The translations under genes and the position numbers were made by a program. Of a stretch of DNA of 64,000 bases, positions 56,388-63,832 are shown in pieces; the stretch's first letter is position 1, and each line of letters begins with the position of its first letter. The DNA is from DATLRC01 sp035478435. GTDB lineage: Bacteria; Patescibacteriota; Saccharimonadia; Saccharimonadales; UBA4665. Under the pieces are notes generated by a model. It searched no databases and was not told the origin of the DNA. It was given only the letters and a program-made list of their open reading frames with translations. The stretch spans positions 1 to 64,000 of the forward strand of contig DATIJT010000020.1 in NCBI GenBank assembly GCA_035478435.1, given 5' to 3'.

Positions 56388-57518
56388 TTAAGTTTGTGCT
56401 TGAGCCTCGGCGATCTCTATGTAGTTGGAATCAAGTAATGCTGCTTCGCTCTGGCGTAGGACAAGTGGTAATACGCCGGTCGTATAGCGTGGCAAACCTT
56501 TGGCGGGGCGGCCGGCATTGCCCGTTACCAAGTGGCTGAGCGAACCAAGGTAATCGATGCTGCCAGCGGTTAGCCCGGCCACCATAGCCGCGCCTAGCAC
56601 CGGGCTGTAGCATTCGACTCTATGGCGTCGTTCGTCCCACTTGGTTTTGGCACCCTCGAACACAAACTGGCGTTCGCCGTTAGCCCCTTTGCGCCAGCTT
56701 AGGACCGGTACGGCTACATAAGGCGCTTGGCTGACACCAAAACTCAGGCGGTATCGCCGTGGCGCTACTTCTGGATCTTGTGACACTAAAAGCCCTTCTA
56801 CTCGGGCTGGAACCGGTTCATACCTTACCTCTGGCGGTAGTTGTTCGCGCAGCACCCGCACCGGCTGCACTTCCCCGTCCAGCCTGACTTTAAATTCGGC
56901 AAAAAGTTTATGGCGGAGTAGGTACTCCAGATCCGCTATTTCCCCGCGGGATAGTTGGTCTAGGTAAGCATCAATCATTTTAGGCCTTTTTTCCGAGCGT
57001 ACCCTTCGGATGAGTTGGGCCCTGACTTCATCTATCGGCATTTCTAGTTCTCGACAAAGCCCTTTAAATTCCTGTGGCTTCAGCCGGCGCAGCCTTTTAG
57101 CTACCTCCGACTCTACCGCTGGTGGCCGATAGATTTGGACGTCGGCTTGCAACCAACGCAGGGGCTGATCATGTTTCATCACATCGGCCAGGTTGCGCGC
57201 ATCGGCTTTTATAGCCTGCCGATGCCCGGCCAGGCCTTGCCTAAGTGGGTCGCGGTCTGCCCTTCTGGCGACCCAACTGTTCGGGTAGGTTAGCCGCCTT
57301 AGGCCATTTTCGACATTGCTTACATAGGGCGCTTCCACTAAACCGGCCAGCGGCGCATACAAAACACCGGCCACTGCCAGCCCATCCAACCCACGCCCAA
57401 AATTAACGCTACATACCTCCCCCGCCTCAGTTTCGACCGGCGGATATATGGTGACCCGGCTATCGGCCAAATTAGGGTGTAAACTGCCTAAGTCAAATCG
57501 AGATTCCACTCTACTCAT
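56388..57518 (-). CDS. Orphan hypothetical protein, 376 aa
   Basis: I recognise no family. It is Arg-rich and soluble, with a central helical region (R-R-L-K-P-Q-E-F-K-G-L-C-R-E-L-E-M-P) and a beta-rich C-terminal half. TATACT lies 13 nt before the ATG and there is no Shine-Dalgarno site. It stands alone between the 153-aa orphan and the divergent membrane-protein gene. Confidence 0.6.
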   Translation of the reverse strand: MSRVESRFDLGSLHPNLADSRVTIYPPVETEAGEVCSVNFGRGLDGLAVAGVLYAPLAGLVEAPYVSNVENGLRRLTYPNSWVARRADRDPLRQGLAGHRQAIKADARNLADVMKHDQPLRWLQADVQIYRPPAVESEVAKRLRRLKPQEFKGLCRELEMPIDEVRAQLIRRVRSEKRPKMIDAYLDQLSRGEIADLEYLLRHKLFAEFKVRLDGEVQPVRVLREQLPPEVRYEPVPARVEGLLVSQDPEVAPRRYRLSFGVSQAPYVAVPVLSWRKGANGERQFVFEGAKTKWDERRHRVECYSPVLGAAMVAGLTAGSIDYLGSLSHLVTGNAGRPAKGLPRYTTGVLPLVLRQSEAALLDSNYIEIAEAQAQT

Positions 57519-57565
57519 ACGCTTTAAAATTAGTATAACTCCTTAGCCCGAATAACAGGGAATGT

Positions 57566-57595
57566 TTGAGTCGATTAACCCCTTATGGTTAAATA
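57566..57595 (+). promoter_or_regulatory. Promoter, leaderless
   Basis: TTGAGT (57566-57571), an 18-nt spacer and TAAATA (57590-57595), then 6 nt to the ATG at 57602. Confidence 0.6.
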
Positions 57596-57601
57596 AGACT
57601 C

Positions 57602-58228
57602 ATGCAACCGCAACAAATCTATGTGCCGCCGCCAAAGGGCCAGAATCCTTATGATTTTATCGTCAATCCTGCCAAGCCACCCAAACGTAGCCTATTGAAC
57701 GGTGGGACTTCCCTAGCCACCAGGCTACTATTAGCCGCTGCCGGTTTATTCATCTTGGTCATTTTAGTGGCTGTGGTTCTTAGGTTCTTCAACGGCGGCT
57801 CCGGCACTTCTAGCAGTTCACTTTTGTCTTTGGCTCAGACCCAAAATGAGCTTATCCGGGTATCCGACGCCGGTTTCCAAGCAGCTAAAGACCCAAGCAC
57901 CAAAAACTTGGCCATCACCGCCAAGCTGGGCCTGCAGTCTGACCAACAAGAGCTAGTCAATTACCTTAAAACTCACGGCACCAAGGTCACAGCCAATAAA
58001 TTAGGGCTTTTGGAAAACAAGACTACTGACCAACGACTGGCCGCCGCCTTATCGGCCGGCAATTACGACTCGACTTTTAGAAATATTATGCAGAGTAGTC
58101 TGAATAGTTACAGCGCTGCCCTCTCCCGCACTTACAGCGCCACTAAAAATAAAGCCACTCGCCAATTACTAAGTGACGACTACAAAGCCGCCCAGTTGTT
58201 AATCAGCCAATCCCAGCAACAAAGTTAA
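57602..58228 (+). CDS. Single-pass membrane protein, 208 aa
   Basis: A Pro/Gln-rich cytoplasmic N-terminus (~1-40), one hydrophobic helix (~42-63), a Gly/Ser linker, and a helical extracytoplasmic domain rich in Gln, Ser and Ala. I recognise no named family. Leaderless promoter upstream. Confidence 0.65.
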   Translation: MQPQQIYVPPPKGQNPYDFIVNPAKPPKRSLLNGGTSLATRLLLAAAGLFILVILVAVVLRFFNGGSGTSSSSLLSLAQTQNELIRVSDAGFQAAKDPSTKNLAITAKLGLQSDQQELVNYLKTHGTKVTANKLGLLENKTTDQRLAAALSAGNYDSTFRNIMQSSLNSYSAALSRTYSATKNKATRQLLSDDYKAAQLLISQSQQQS

Positions 58229-58284
58229 TACTTATTTAATAATATTGTGGCATAATAACAAAATTATTGTTATAATTATGCTAT

Positions 58285-58872
58285 ATGGGTTTTGAGTTTT
58301 CAACTTTACCATCCGACTATGAGTTTGCCCTACCTGGGAGTTCTGTGGTTTTACGGAGGGTCAATGCCGAAAATTTCGAAAATATGTGGCAACTGCTTAA
58401 TAACAACCGACAAGAGTTGCATCCTCTAAATCCGGGCATAACAGCGGAAAAACCGACTTCGGAGGAACTATACGCGATTAAAGTGGAGGGCCGAAGTGCC
58501 GTACCGACCATACACTTTGGTATTTGGGATAGCGAGGAATTGGTCGGGCACATCTATTTACGGGAGCAACAACGCGATGTTATAGGCAATACCCATGTCC
58601 CCTCAGCAGATAAAAAAGAAATCGGCTTCTTCATCGACAAATCCCGCTATGGTCGCGGCTATGCTACCGAAGGAGTTAGGGCTATAACAGAGTTTGCTTT
58701 TAATGTCTTAGGCGTAGAAGTAGTTACGGCTTTAGTAAAAGAAACAAATCCTGCTAGCGCCCGTGTCTTACAAAAGGCCAGCTTCGAGCACGTAGACAAT
58801 GTTAAGATTAAAGACCTTCCGGAAAGTTTTGGAATCAACTGGCTCTTTGCTAGAGAGCGTGATAGTAGTTAA
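58285..58872 (+). CDS. GNAT acetyltransferase, RimJ/RimL type
   Basis: The 195-aa protein has the GNAT core with G-H-I-Y-L-R-E, E-I-G-F-F-I-D, an acetyl-CoA loop R-Y-G-R-G-Y-A-T-E-G-V-R-A and N-P-A-S-A-R-V-L-Q-K-A-S-F. It is a distant relative of the enzyme at 22558-23109 and matches ribosomal-protein Nα-acetyltransferases. TATAAT ends 8 nt before the ATG with no Shine-Dalgarno site. Confidence 0.88.
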   Translation: MGFEFSTLPSDYEFALPGSSVVLRRVNAENFENMWQLLNNNRQELHPLNPGITAEKPTSEELYAIKVEGRSAVPTIHFGIWDSEELVGHIYLREQQRDVIGNTHVPSADKKEIGFFIDKSRYGRGYATEGVRAITEFAFNVLGVEVVTALVKETNPASARVLQKASFEHVDNVKIKDLPESFGINWLFARERDSS

Positions 58873-58908
58873 TCAGTTTGGAACTTTAACTCTGGCTAAA
58901 CGATTGTG

Positions 58909-59307
58909 CTAACTTTTCGCTACTAAATCGTAGCTGTGGCGGATTAAGTCCTGGATTTCTTCCCAGGGTAGCTGCCCCGTCAGGACAATGGTATTCCAGT
59001 GTTTTTTATTCAGATGGTAACCTTCTAGCACTGTTTCGTACTTTTCGCGCAAAACTTTGCTGAGCTCGGGATCGCACTTTAAGCTCAGCCGCACTGGAGT
59101 TTTACCTTCGCTGATGAGGGCGAACATTTTACCCCGATTTGCACTAGCAACATCGGGGTTACCCCGACCTTCCGCGTCGTGGTTTTCGCCACTCCCGACG
59201 TTATCAGGCGGGATAAACTTATAAACAGCCACATCCTTGCCAAACGGATAATCCAGCCGGGCATTGGGCAGGCTCAAAATGTATTCTTCAACAGTCTTAT
59301 GATCCAT
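58909..59307 (-). CDS. YjbR/MmcQ-family protein with repeat-derived insertion
   Basis: The 132-aa protein shows the YjbR double-wing fold (L-S-L-P-N-A-R-L-D-Y-P-F-G ... K-M-F-A-L-I-S-E-G ... L-S-L-K-C-D-P-E ... Y-H-L-N-K-K-H-W-N-T). In homologues K-x-G-x-K-M-F-A follows directly; here ~26 residues (33-58) are inserted, encoded by a palindromic pair. TAAAAT ends 7 nt before the ATG (leaderless). Function of the family is not established. Confidence 0.82.
   Translation of the reverse strand: MDHKTVEEYILSLPNARLDYPFGKDVAVYKFIPPDNVGSGENHDAEGRGNPDVASANRGKMFALISEGKTPVRLSLKCDPELSKVLREKYETVLEGYHLNKKHWNTIVLTGQLPWEEIQDLIRHSYDLVAKS
59131..59201. repeat. Palindromic repeats inside the yjbR-like gene
   Basis: ACCCCGAT-n13-ATCGGGGT (59131-59159) and a second palindrome GTCGT-GG ... 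CC-AC-CGACG-type (about 59175-59201), read in frame. Confidence 0.65.
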
Positions 59308-59348
59308 CCAATTGATTTTAGCAAATAGCCTTACGGTTTCAGCGGATT

Positions 59349-60209
59349 TTAGGCAGCCTCATCGCTAGGTAACTTTAAGGGGTGATTTTCTAGGTAGACT
59401 TGCGCCGCTGGGTCACCCGAAAAATAAGTAATTATATCTAACAACTTTTCGCTCTCCAGACGAAGACGCTTGACTTCATGGGCCCGGTGCCGGATATCCG
59501 CTAATTCTTTAATCGGCTCGAAACCCAGGCCCGCCAGCAAGTAGCCCACCACCAAAACTTCTAATTTCTCTCCCAGGACACGGGCAACAAATGAGGGCTG
59601 TATTTCGGTCATTTCCTGGCCTTGATCAAAAACCGTATTAATCAGGAAAAGTATAGTTTTTAGCTTATTTATTCCTACGTTCGCAAAATCGGTATAGGCA
59701 CTCTCAACTACAGCATTGGCTTCACCTTCGCCCCATCTCCACGGCTTAACAGCTTGCCTTAAGACTTCCAGCTTTGATGAGAAGCTCGGGATATTAAAGA
59801 GCGTGCCTGGTCTTAACTTAGGGCTATGCCTTAGACGGCTCGGGTCAAGCCCCTGGGCAACAAAGAAACGGGCGCTGCCAATAAACTGATCTGGAGACGC
59901 GGGTTCTGCCTTTGTTATATCCACACACCCCCCAAACACGACAGATACATTAGTAAAAAATTGTCTGCGGGCAGCCAAAACATTCTGATCAGGAGCTCTC
60001 CAGTCTAAGGGTTGGCTGCCTAGGGTCGCATGGCTGTTTAACTCCTCTAGAAAAGTCGCTTCCTCTAAAGCACCTATAGGCCACTTACAGCCTAACGCTT
60101 CCAACCATAACCGATCCTCTTTAGATAGTGGCTTACAATCTGTAGTCAGAGTTTCAAGAGTAGTTAGTCCAGATTCAAGGACAGGGATATGTTCAGGCCC
60201 AATCGACAT
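59349..60209 (-). CDS. Orphan hypothetical protein, 286 aa
   Basis: A helical soluble protein with no recognised motif; a hydrophobic stretch near residues 225-240 (L-E-V-L-V-V-G-Y-L-L-A-G-L-G-F) is short and amphipathic. Promoter TTGACA-N16-TATAAT lies just before the ATG with a ~5-nt leader and no Shine-Dalgarno site. Confidence 0.6.
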   Translation of the reverse strand: MSIGPEHIPVLESGLTTLETLTTDCKPLSKEDRLWLEALGCKWPIGALEEATFLEELNSHATLGSQPLDWRAPDQNVLAARRQFFTNVSVVFGGCVDITKAEPASPDQFIGSARFFVAQGLDPSRLRHSPKLRPGTLFNIPSFSSKLEVLRQAVKPWRWGEGEANAVVESAYTDFANVGINKLKTILFLINTVFDQGQEMTEIQPSFVARVLGEKLEVLVVGYLLAGLGFEPIKELADIRHRAHEVKRLRLESEKLLDIITYFSGDPAAQVYLENHPLKLPSDEAA

Positions 60210-60235
60210 AATTAAGCGTAAATTATAAACTTAAT

Positions 60236-60805
60236 TTATTTATTGTCAAGCTGGCCTTTTTGCTTAAACCATTCTAGGTAATGTTGCAGTTCAGCGATGC
60301 TGGCCTGGATGTCGTCGAAGGCGCGGTGGACTTCTTTTTTTTCGTACACTACATCGTATTTGCCCTGCATCAATACCTTCCAAGCGCTAACGTCCAGCAT
60401 ACGGTAGTGCAGTTTTAGCTCCAGCTCCGGCCAAAACTTTTGGATGAATTTGCGGTCATTGTGGATGGAGTTGCCCGCCAGCACCGCCGGTTCGTCGCCG
60501 AAGTGTTCTTTAACTAGCGCTATCAAATCTTGTTCAACCATAGCGCTAGCCTTACCGGTTTCCAACTTGTGAACAAATTCGTCGCGGTTTTGCGGGTAAT
60601 CGCGCCACCAAATGTTGGCTTGCATCAGTTCCAAGACCGCCTCGCGCTGCTGGCTCAGGCCGGCTTCGTAAGAACCTAAAGTCTTGAAGTCAAAATCCGT
60701 CACTTCGGCCGCAACTTCCAGGATCAGATCTTTTTCCGGGTCTAGGCCGGTCATCTCCAGGTCAATCCAGAGCAATTTGGTTGGAACAGCGTTTTTATCT
60801 ATCAT
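60236..60805 (-). CDS. orn: Oligoribonuclease
   Basis: The 189-aa DEDDh exonuclease shows W-I-D-L-E-M-T-G-L, G-N-S-I-H-N-D-R-K-F-I, and H-R-A-F-D-D-I. Orn finishes RNA decay by hydrolysing 2-5-nt RNAs. Two upstream in-frame codons (60826 GTG, 60814 ATG) lie in or before the -10 box; TATAAT (60818-60813) ends 7 nt before the ATG at 60805, which I use. Confidence 0.94.
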   Translation of the reverse strand: MIDKNAVPTKLLWIDLEMTGLDPEKDLILEVAAEVTDFDFKTLGSYEAGLSQQREAVLELMQANIWWRDYPQNRDEFVHKLETGKASAMVEQDLIALVKEHFGDEPAVLAGNSIHNDRKFIQKFWPELELKLHYRMLDVSAWKVLMQGKYDVVYEKKEVHRAFDDIQASIAELQHYLEWFKQKGQLDNK

Positions 60806-60898
60806 TAATGACATTATACTGCACACGGTCCGGTAACTATTGTTGTTAAATTACTGGACAACAGGAATATAATTAACCTATAACTAAGGAGAATTGTT

Positions 60899-61315
60899 AT
60901 GAACGTCGAAATTCATTGGCTAGGCGTCTTTTTGGCCGCCGTTAGCAGCATGGCAGTAGGCAGCATTTGGTACGCCAAAGGCGTGTTTGGCGCTAAATGG
61001 CAAAATCTAGTCGGACTCAAAGACGAACAAATGAAAAAGGGCGCGGCCAAAGCCTTGGCCTGGACGTTTGTGATGTCGCTGTTAACTGCTTATATACTGG
61101 CCCATTTTGTAGAGTTGTCGCACAGCTTCTACCACTATTCATACGTCCAGACCGGCCTGACCACCGCTTTCTGGGCCTGGCTGGGCCTGGTGTTCACCAG
61201 AGTAGTCACCCACGACCTGTTTGAGCAACGCAAGATGGCCTTGACGACCCTGACGATTAGCAACGAATTGGTTACATTGCTGGCCATGGGCTTGGTAATC
61301 GGCCTAGTGCGCTAG
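60899..61315 (+). CDS. DUF1761 membrane protein
   Basis: The 138-aa protein has four hydrophobic helices (about 7-28, 52-72, 86-105, 116-136) and the DUF1761 pattern (G-S-I-W-Y-A-K-G-V-F-G-A-K-W). Function unknown. It is one of the genes with a strong AAGGAG site, 7 nt before the ATG. Confidence 0.85.
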   Translation: MNVEIHWLGVFLAAVSSMAVGSIWYAKGVFGAKWQNLVGLKDEQMKKGAAKALAWTFVMSLLTAYILAHFVELSHSFYHYSYVQTGLTTAFWAWLGLVFTRVVTHDLFEQRKMALTTLTISNELVTLLAMGLVIGLVR

Positions 61316-61371
61316 TTTTACTTGCAACTATTGATATAGACTTTCTTTATATAAAAGTTTATAATATGGTT

Positions 61372-61767
61372 ATGTACACTCCTGAAGTAAGCTTTACAGA
61401 TCCACAGTACGCACACTTTGAGCTAGACTTGGATGTGCTATTGCCTAAATTTATCGCGGCCGCGAATGACGCAAGCCGGCAGAGGTTTGGCGGCCATAGC
61501 TTCTTGAACCCTACCCACATAAGTTTGACGCCTGTCCTATTAGAACAGCCTTCCATCGTATTTCGTGCCTGGCACCAAACTAGTGGCGAACGGCCTGCTG
61601 TCGTTCAGCCGCACGATACTGTTCTTAGTTTTTATTCACAAGATGGGGGTGCTTTTATGAAAACTGAGGGAGATATTCACTACCTGTTATCCGCAAGCGA
61701 ACTTCTATTTATACGAGGACTGACTTCACAAATAATTGCTTGCTCAGAAGCTGGAATTACATACTAG
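61372..61767 (+). CDS. Hypothetical protein, 131 aa
   Basis: A soluble alpha/beta protein; I recognise no family. TATAAT (61360-61365) ends 6 nt before the ATG at 61372, two codons inside the longest frame, so the message is leaderless. It overlaps the 3' end of the FMN-reductase gene by 11 nt. Confidence 0.58.
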   Translation: MYTPEVSFTDPQYAHFELDLDVLLPKFIAAANDASRQRFGGHSFLNPTHISLTPVLLEQPSIVFRAWHQTSGERPAVVQPHDTVLSFYSQDGGAFMKTEGDIHYLLSASELLFIRGLTSQIIACSEAGITY

Positions 61768-62368
61768 AGTTTATAAATTTCTTGGTTTTAGTCTTAGCTT
61801 CCATCAAGGCGTCGCTGAACCACTCTAGTTCAGCCAGCAAGGCCTGGAGAGTCGCCGATGGGCCAGCCAACCGTTCGGCTACTTCTTCGCTGGCGGTGCC
61901 GTTTTCATCGAAAGTTTCACTGACCCGCATAGTTAATGCCAAATTGGTTGGAATTACTACGGCACGGATTTCTGAAATCACGTGCTTCAGGTGCGAAGCC
62001 GCCCTGGCGCCGCCGGCCGAGCCGTGCGAGACGATAGCAAATGGCTTGTACTTAACTTGCCAGTCGATATAGTCTAGAGCGTTTTTAAGTACCGCGGGGA
62101 TTGAGTGATTATATTCCGGTGTAACGATTATATAAGCCTCAAATTCCTCCAGTTTGGCGAGCCATTTTTTGGCTGCTTCGTTTGGGTGCCGTTCGGGGTT
62201 AAAGCGCGGCGAGGCCTCTTCATCGAAAAACGGCAAAGGGTAATCTTGCAGGTCCAGCAGCTCTACTTTTGCCCCTTCAACACCTTTAGCATTGTTCACC
62301 ACCCATTCCGCCAATTTGGCGCTGTGGCGTCCTGGACGAGTACTACCTAGAATGATCGCTAGTTTCAT
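61757..62368 (-). CDS. NADPH-dependent FMN reductase family protein
   Basis: The 203-aa flavodoxin-like protein has the FMN phosphate loop I-L-G-S-T-R-P-G-R and T-P-E-Y-N-H-S-I-P-A-V-L-K-N-A-L-D. It should reduce FMN, quinones or related substrates with NADPH. AGGAGAG precedes the ATG. It is divergent from an HxlR regulator, a common pairing for redox- or electrophile-induced reductases. Confidence 0.88.
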   Translation of the reverse strand: MKLAIILGSTRPGRHSAKLAEWVVNNAKGVEGAKVELLDLQDYPLPFFDEEASPRFNPERHPNEAAKKWLAKLEEFEAYIIVTPEYNHSIPAVLKNALDYIDWQVKYKPFAIVSHGSAGGARAASHLKHVISEIRAVVIPTNLALTMRVSETFDENGTASEEVAERLAGPSATLQALLAELEWFSDALMEAKTKTKKFINSSM

Positions 62369-62393
62369 TTTTAACTCTCCTATGCTATATTTT

Positions 62394-62422
62394 GTATAGT
62401 TAAGTATATTACATTACTATAC
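62394..62422. promoter_or_regulatory. Candidate HxlR operator
   Basis: GTATAGT (62394-62400) and ACTATAC (62416-62422) form an inverted repeat 15 nt apart between the divergent reductase and hxlR genes, overlapping -10-like boxes. Confidence 0.5.
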
Positions 62423-62460
62423 TTTGTAAAGCAATGAAAAATTCTACGAAATCTTTAATA

Positions 62461-62631
62461 CCCAAAACCCCTACGCTTGAGCCAGTTTGGGTGCGGCCCT
62501 GCGGAACGCAAGCGAGGTGTATATGAAATACAGTGAGCGCGTACCGCAAAGGGGCAAGGCCAAAATGGCCAAGAGGACGGCGGTGTCTGGTGCTCCGCAC
62601 CAGAGCAGGCCGACCGGTGTAGGGGTTTTGG
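62461..62631. repeat. Structured interspersed element B (171 bp)
   Basis: Outer arms CCAAAACCCCTAC / GTAGGGGTTTTGG (62462-62474, 62619-62631) are perfectly complementary over 13 bp. Inside are a long hairpin with core AGCGAG, TGTAT-n5-ATACA, GTGAGCG, a GGCC-AAAAT-GGCC hairpin and a GGTGC-TCC-GCACC hairpin. Same design as element A at 25420-25538. It overlaps the 5' end of the hxlR frame. Confidence 0.65.
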
Positions 62632-62939
62632 AAACACACGAAGGTTGTATCGCTTCTGCCATGGCAATCATCGGCAACAAATGGACCGCCCTGATCTTAC
62701 GCGACTTGTTTGAGGGTCCAAGGCGCTTTGGCGAGTTGGAAAAATCCGTCGGCAACATTAACCCCCGAACATTGAGCCAACGCCTGGATAATTTGGAAAG
62801 TCACGGCATCATCACTAAGCAAAGCTTCCACGAAGTACCGCCCCGCACCGAATACGCTTTAACCAAAAAAGGCCAGGACTTACTGCCATTACTCAAACAA
62901 ATGGCCGACTGGGGCAATAAGTATTATTCAGTCAAATAA
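62565..62939 (+). CDS. HxlR-family transcription regulator
   Basis: The winged-helix HxlR domain begins at H-E-G-C-I-A-S-A-M-A-I-I-G-N-K-W-T-A-L-I-L-R-D-L and ends in A-L-T-K-K-G-Q-D-L-L-P-L-L. The Cys near its start is the sensor position of several redox HxlR regulators. The frame is open from 62487, but the DNA before the domain is repeat element B, so the N-terminal ~25-50 residues are repeat-derived; I chose the ATG at 62565 with AGG 6 nt upstream. Likely regulates the divergent reductase. Confidence 0.82.
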   Translation: MAKRTAVSGAPHQSRPTGVGVLETHEGCIASAMAIIGNKWTALILRDLFEGPRRFGELEKSVGNINPRTLSQRLDNLESHGIITKQSFHEVPPRTEYALTKKGQDLLPLLKQMADWGNKYYSVK

Positions 62940-63314
62940 GTCACGTACGGCTAGCATTCTGACGGCACGAGCACTTCCAATTGGATCCCAGCTTTCAACA
63001 GTAAATCCCCTGTCACCTGACCTATTGGCCCAATCTTGGGCGGCTTCTTTAATTGTAAATGGGTTGTATTTTATAGGGTAAATCCCGTCAAACTCAACCA
63101 AGCCTTTTTGTCGAAGACAACGCACAGCAAGACTGGCCGCTTCTTGACTAACTTGCCGTCCCCTCATGCCCCACGTAAACGCCGGCAGGCTCAACTCCCC
63201 TGCTGGTTCTACGCCAGCTAACAGCACCAATGCCTCGCCAAGACCTTGCTCGAGGGTACTTTTTAAAGGTCCATCGTCATCTAAATATTCAAAACCCTTA
63301 ACTATATTTGTCAC
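62928..63314 (-). CDS. Hypothetical protein, 128 aa
   Basis: The start is GTG with AAGGAG 6 nt upstream. The protein has a helical first half with A-x-L-A-V-R-C-L-R-Q-K-G-L-V-E-F-D-G, which has the feel of a winged helix, but I cannot assign a family. It overlaps the hxlR 3' end by 12 nt, converging. Confidence 0.55.
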   Translation of the reverse strand: MTNIVKGFEYLDDDGPLKSTLEQGLGEALVLLAGVEPAGELSLPAFTWGMRGRQVSQEAASLAVRCLRQKGLVEFDGIYPIKYNPFTIKEAAQDWANRSGDRGFTVESWDPIGSARAVRMLAVRDLFD

Positions 63315-63367
63315 AACCTACTCCTTCTAATGATCAATTCTGGTGGCTAGTCTGCTATTTTGCAAGC

Positions 63368-63769
63368 TTAAGCAGTTTTGCTTTTGGGCGCGAAATCGAG
63401 TGAAACGGAATTGATGCAGTAGCGTAAACCTGTCGGTTGGTCGGGCGCGTCATCGAACAGGTGGCCTAAGTGACCGCCGCAGTTTGAACAAGTTACCTCG
63501 GTGCGGTGTGTGCCGTGCGAATCATCATCTGTGAGCTTCACGGCGTCGGATTTTACGACATCATAAAAGCTGGGCCAGCCGCAGTGGGCATCAAATTTGT
63601 TGTCGCTTTTAAAGAGTTCGGCGCCACAAGCCGCGCAAGTATACATCCCCGTTTCACTGTGGCGGTCAAATTTGCCGGTAAATGGCAGTTCTGTGCCCTT
63701 TTCGCGCAGCACCCGGTATTGCTCTGGCGTTAATTTCTTTTTCCATTCGTCTTCAGATAACTGTTTCAT
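63368..63769 (-). CDS. msrB: Peptide methionine-(R)-S-oxide reductase MsrB
   Basis: The 133-aa protein has structural zinc ligands C45-A-A-C48 and C94-S-N-C97, the C-G-W-P-S-F loop, and the catalytic Cys118 in R-Y-C-I-N-S-V-S-L. It repairs methionine-R-sulfoxide. TACAAT ends 6 nt before the ATG (leaderless). With the FMN reductase/HxlR pair it gives this end of the window a redox-stress flavour. Confidence 0.95.
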   Translation of the reverse strand: MKQLSEDEWKKKLTPEQYRVLREKGTELPFTGKFDRHSETGMYTCAACGAELFKSDNKFDAHCGWPSFYDVVKSDAVKLTDDDSHGTHRTEVTCSNCGGHLGHLFDDAPDQPTGLRYCINSVSLDFAPKSKTA

Positions 63770-63832
63770 AACTACATTGTATACCGCCCGCGCTAGGGAG
63801 GCGAGCTAACTGGACTACAATTAAGCTGAAAC

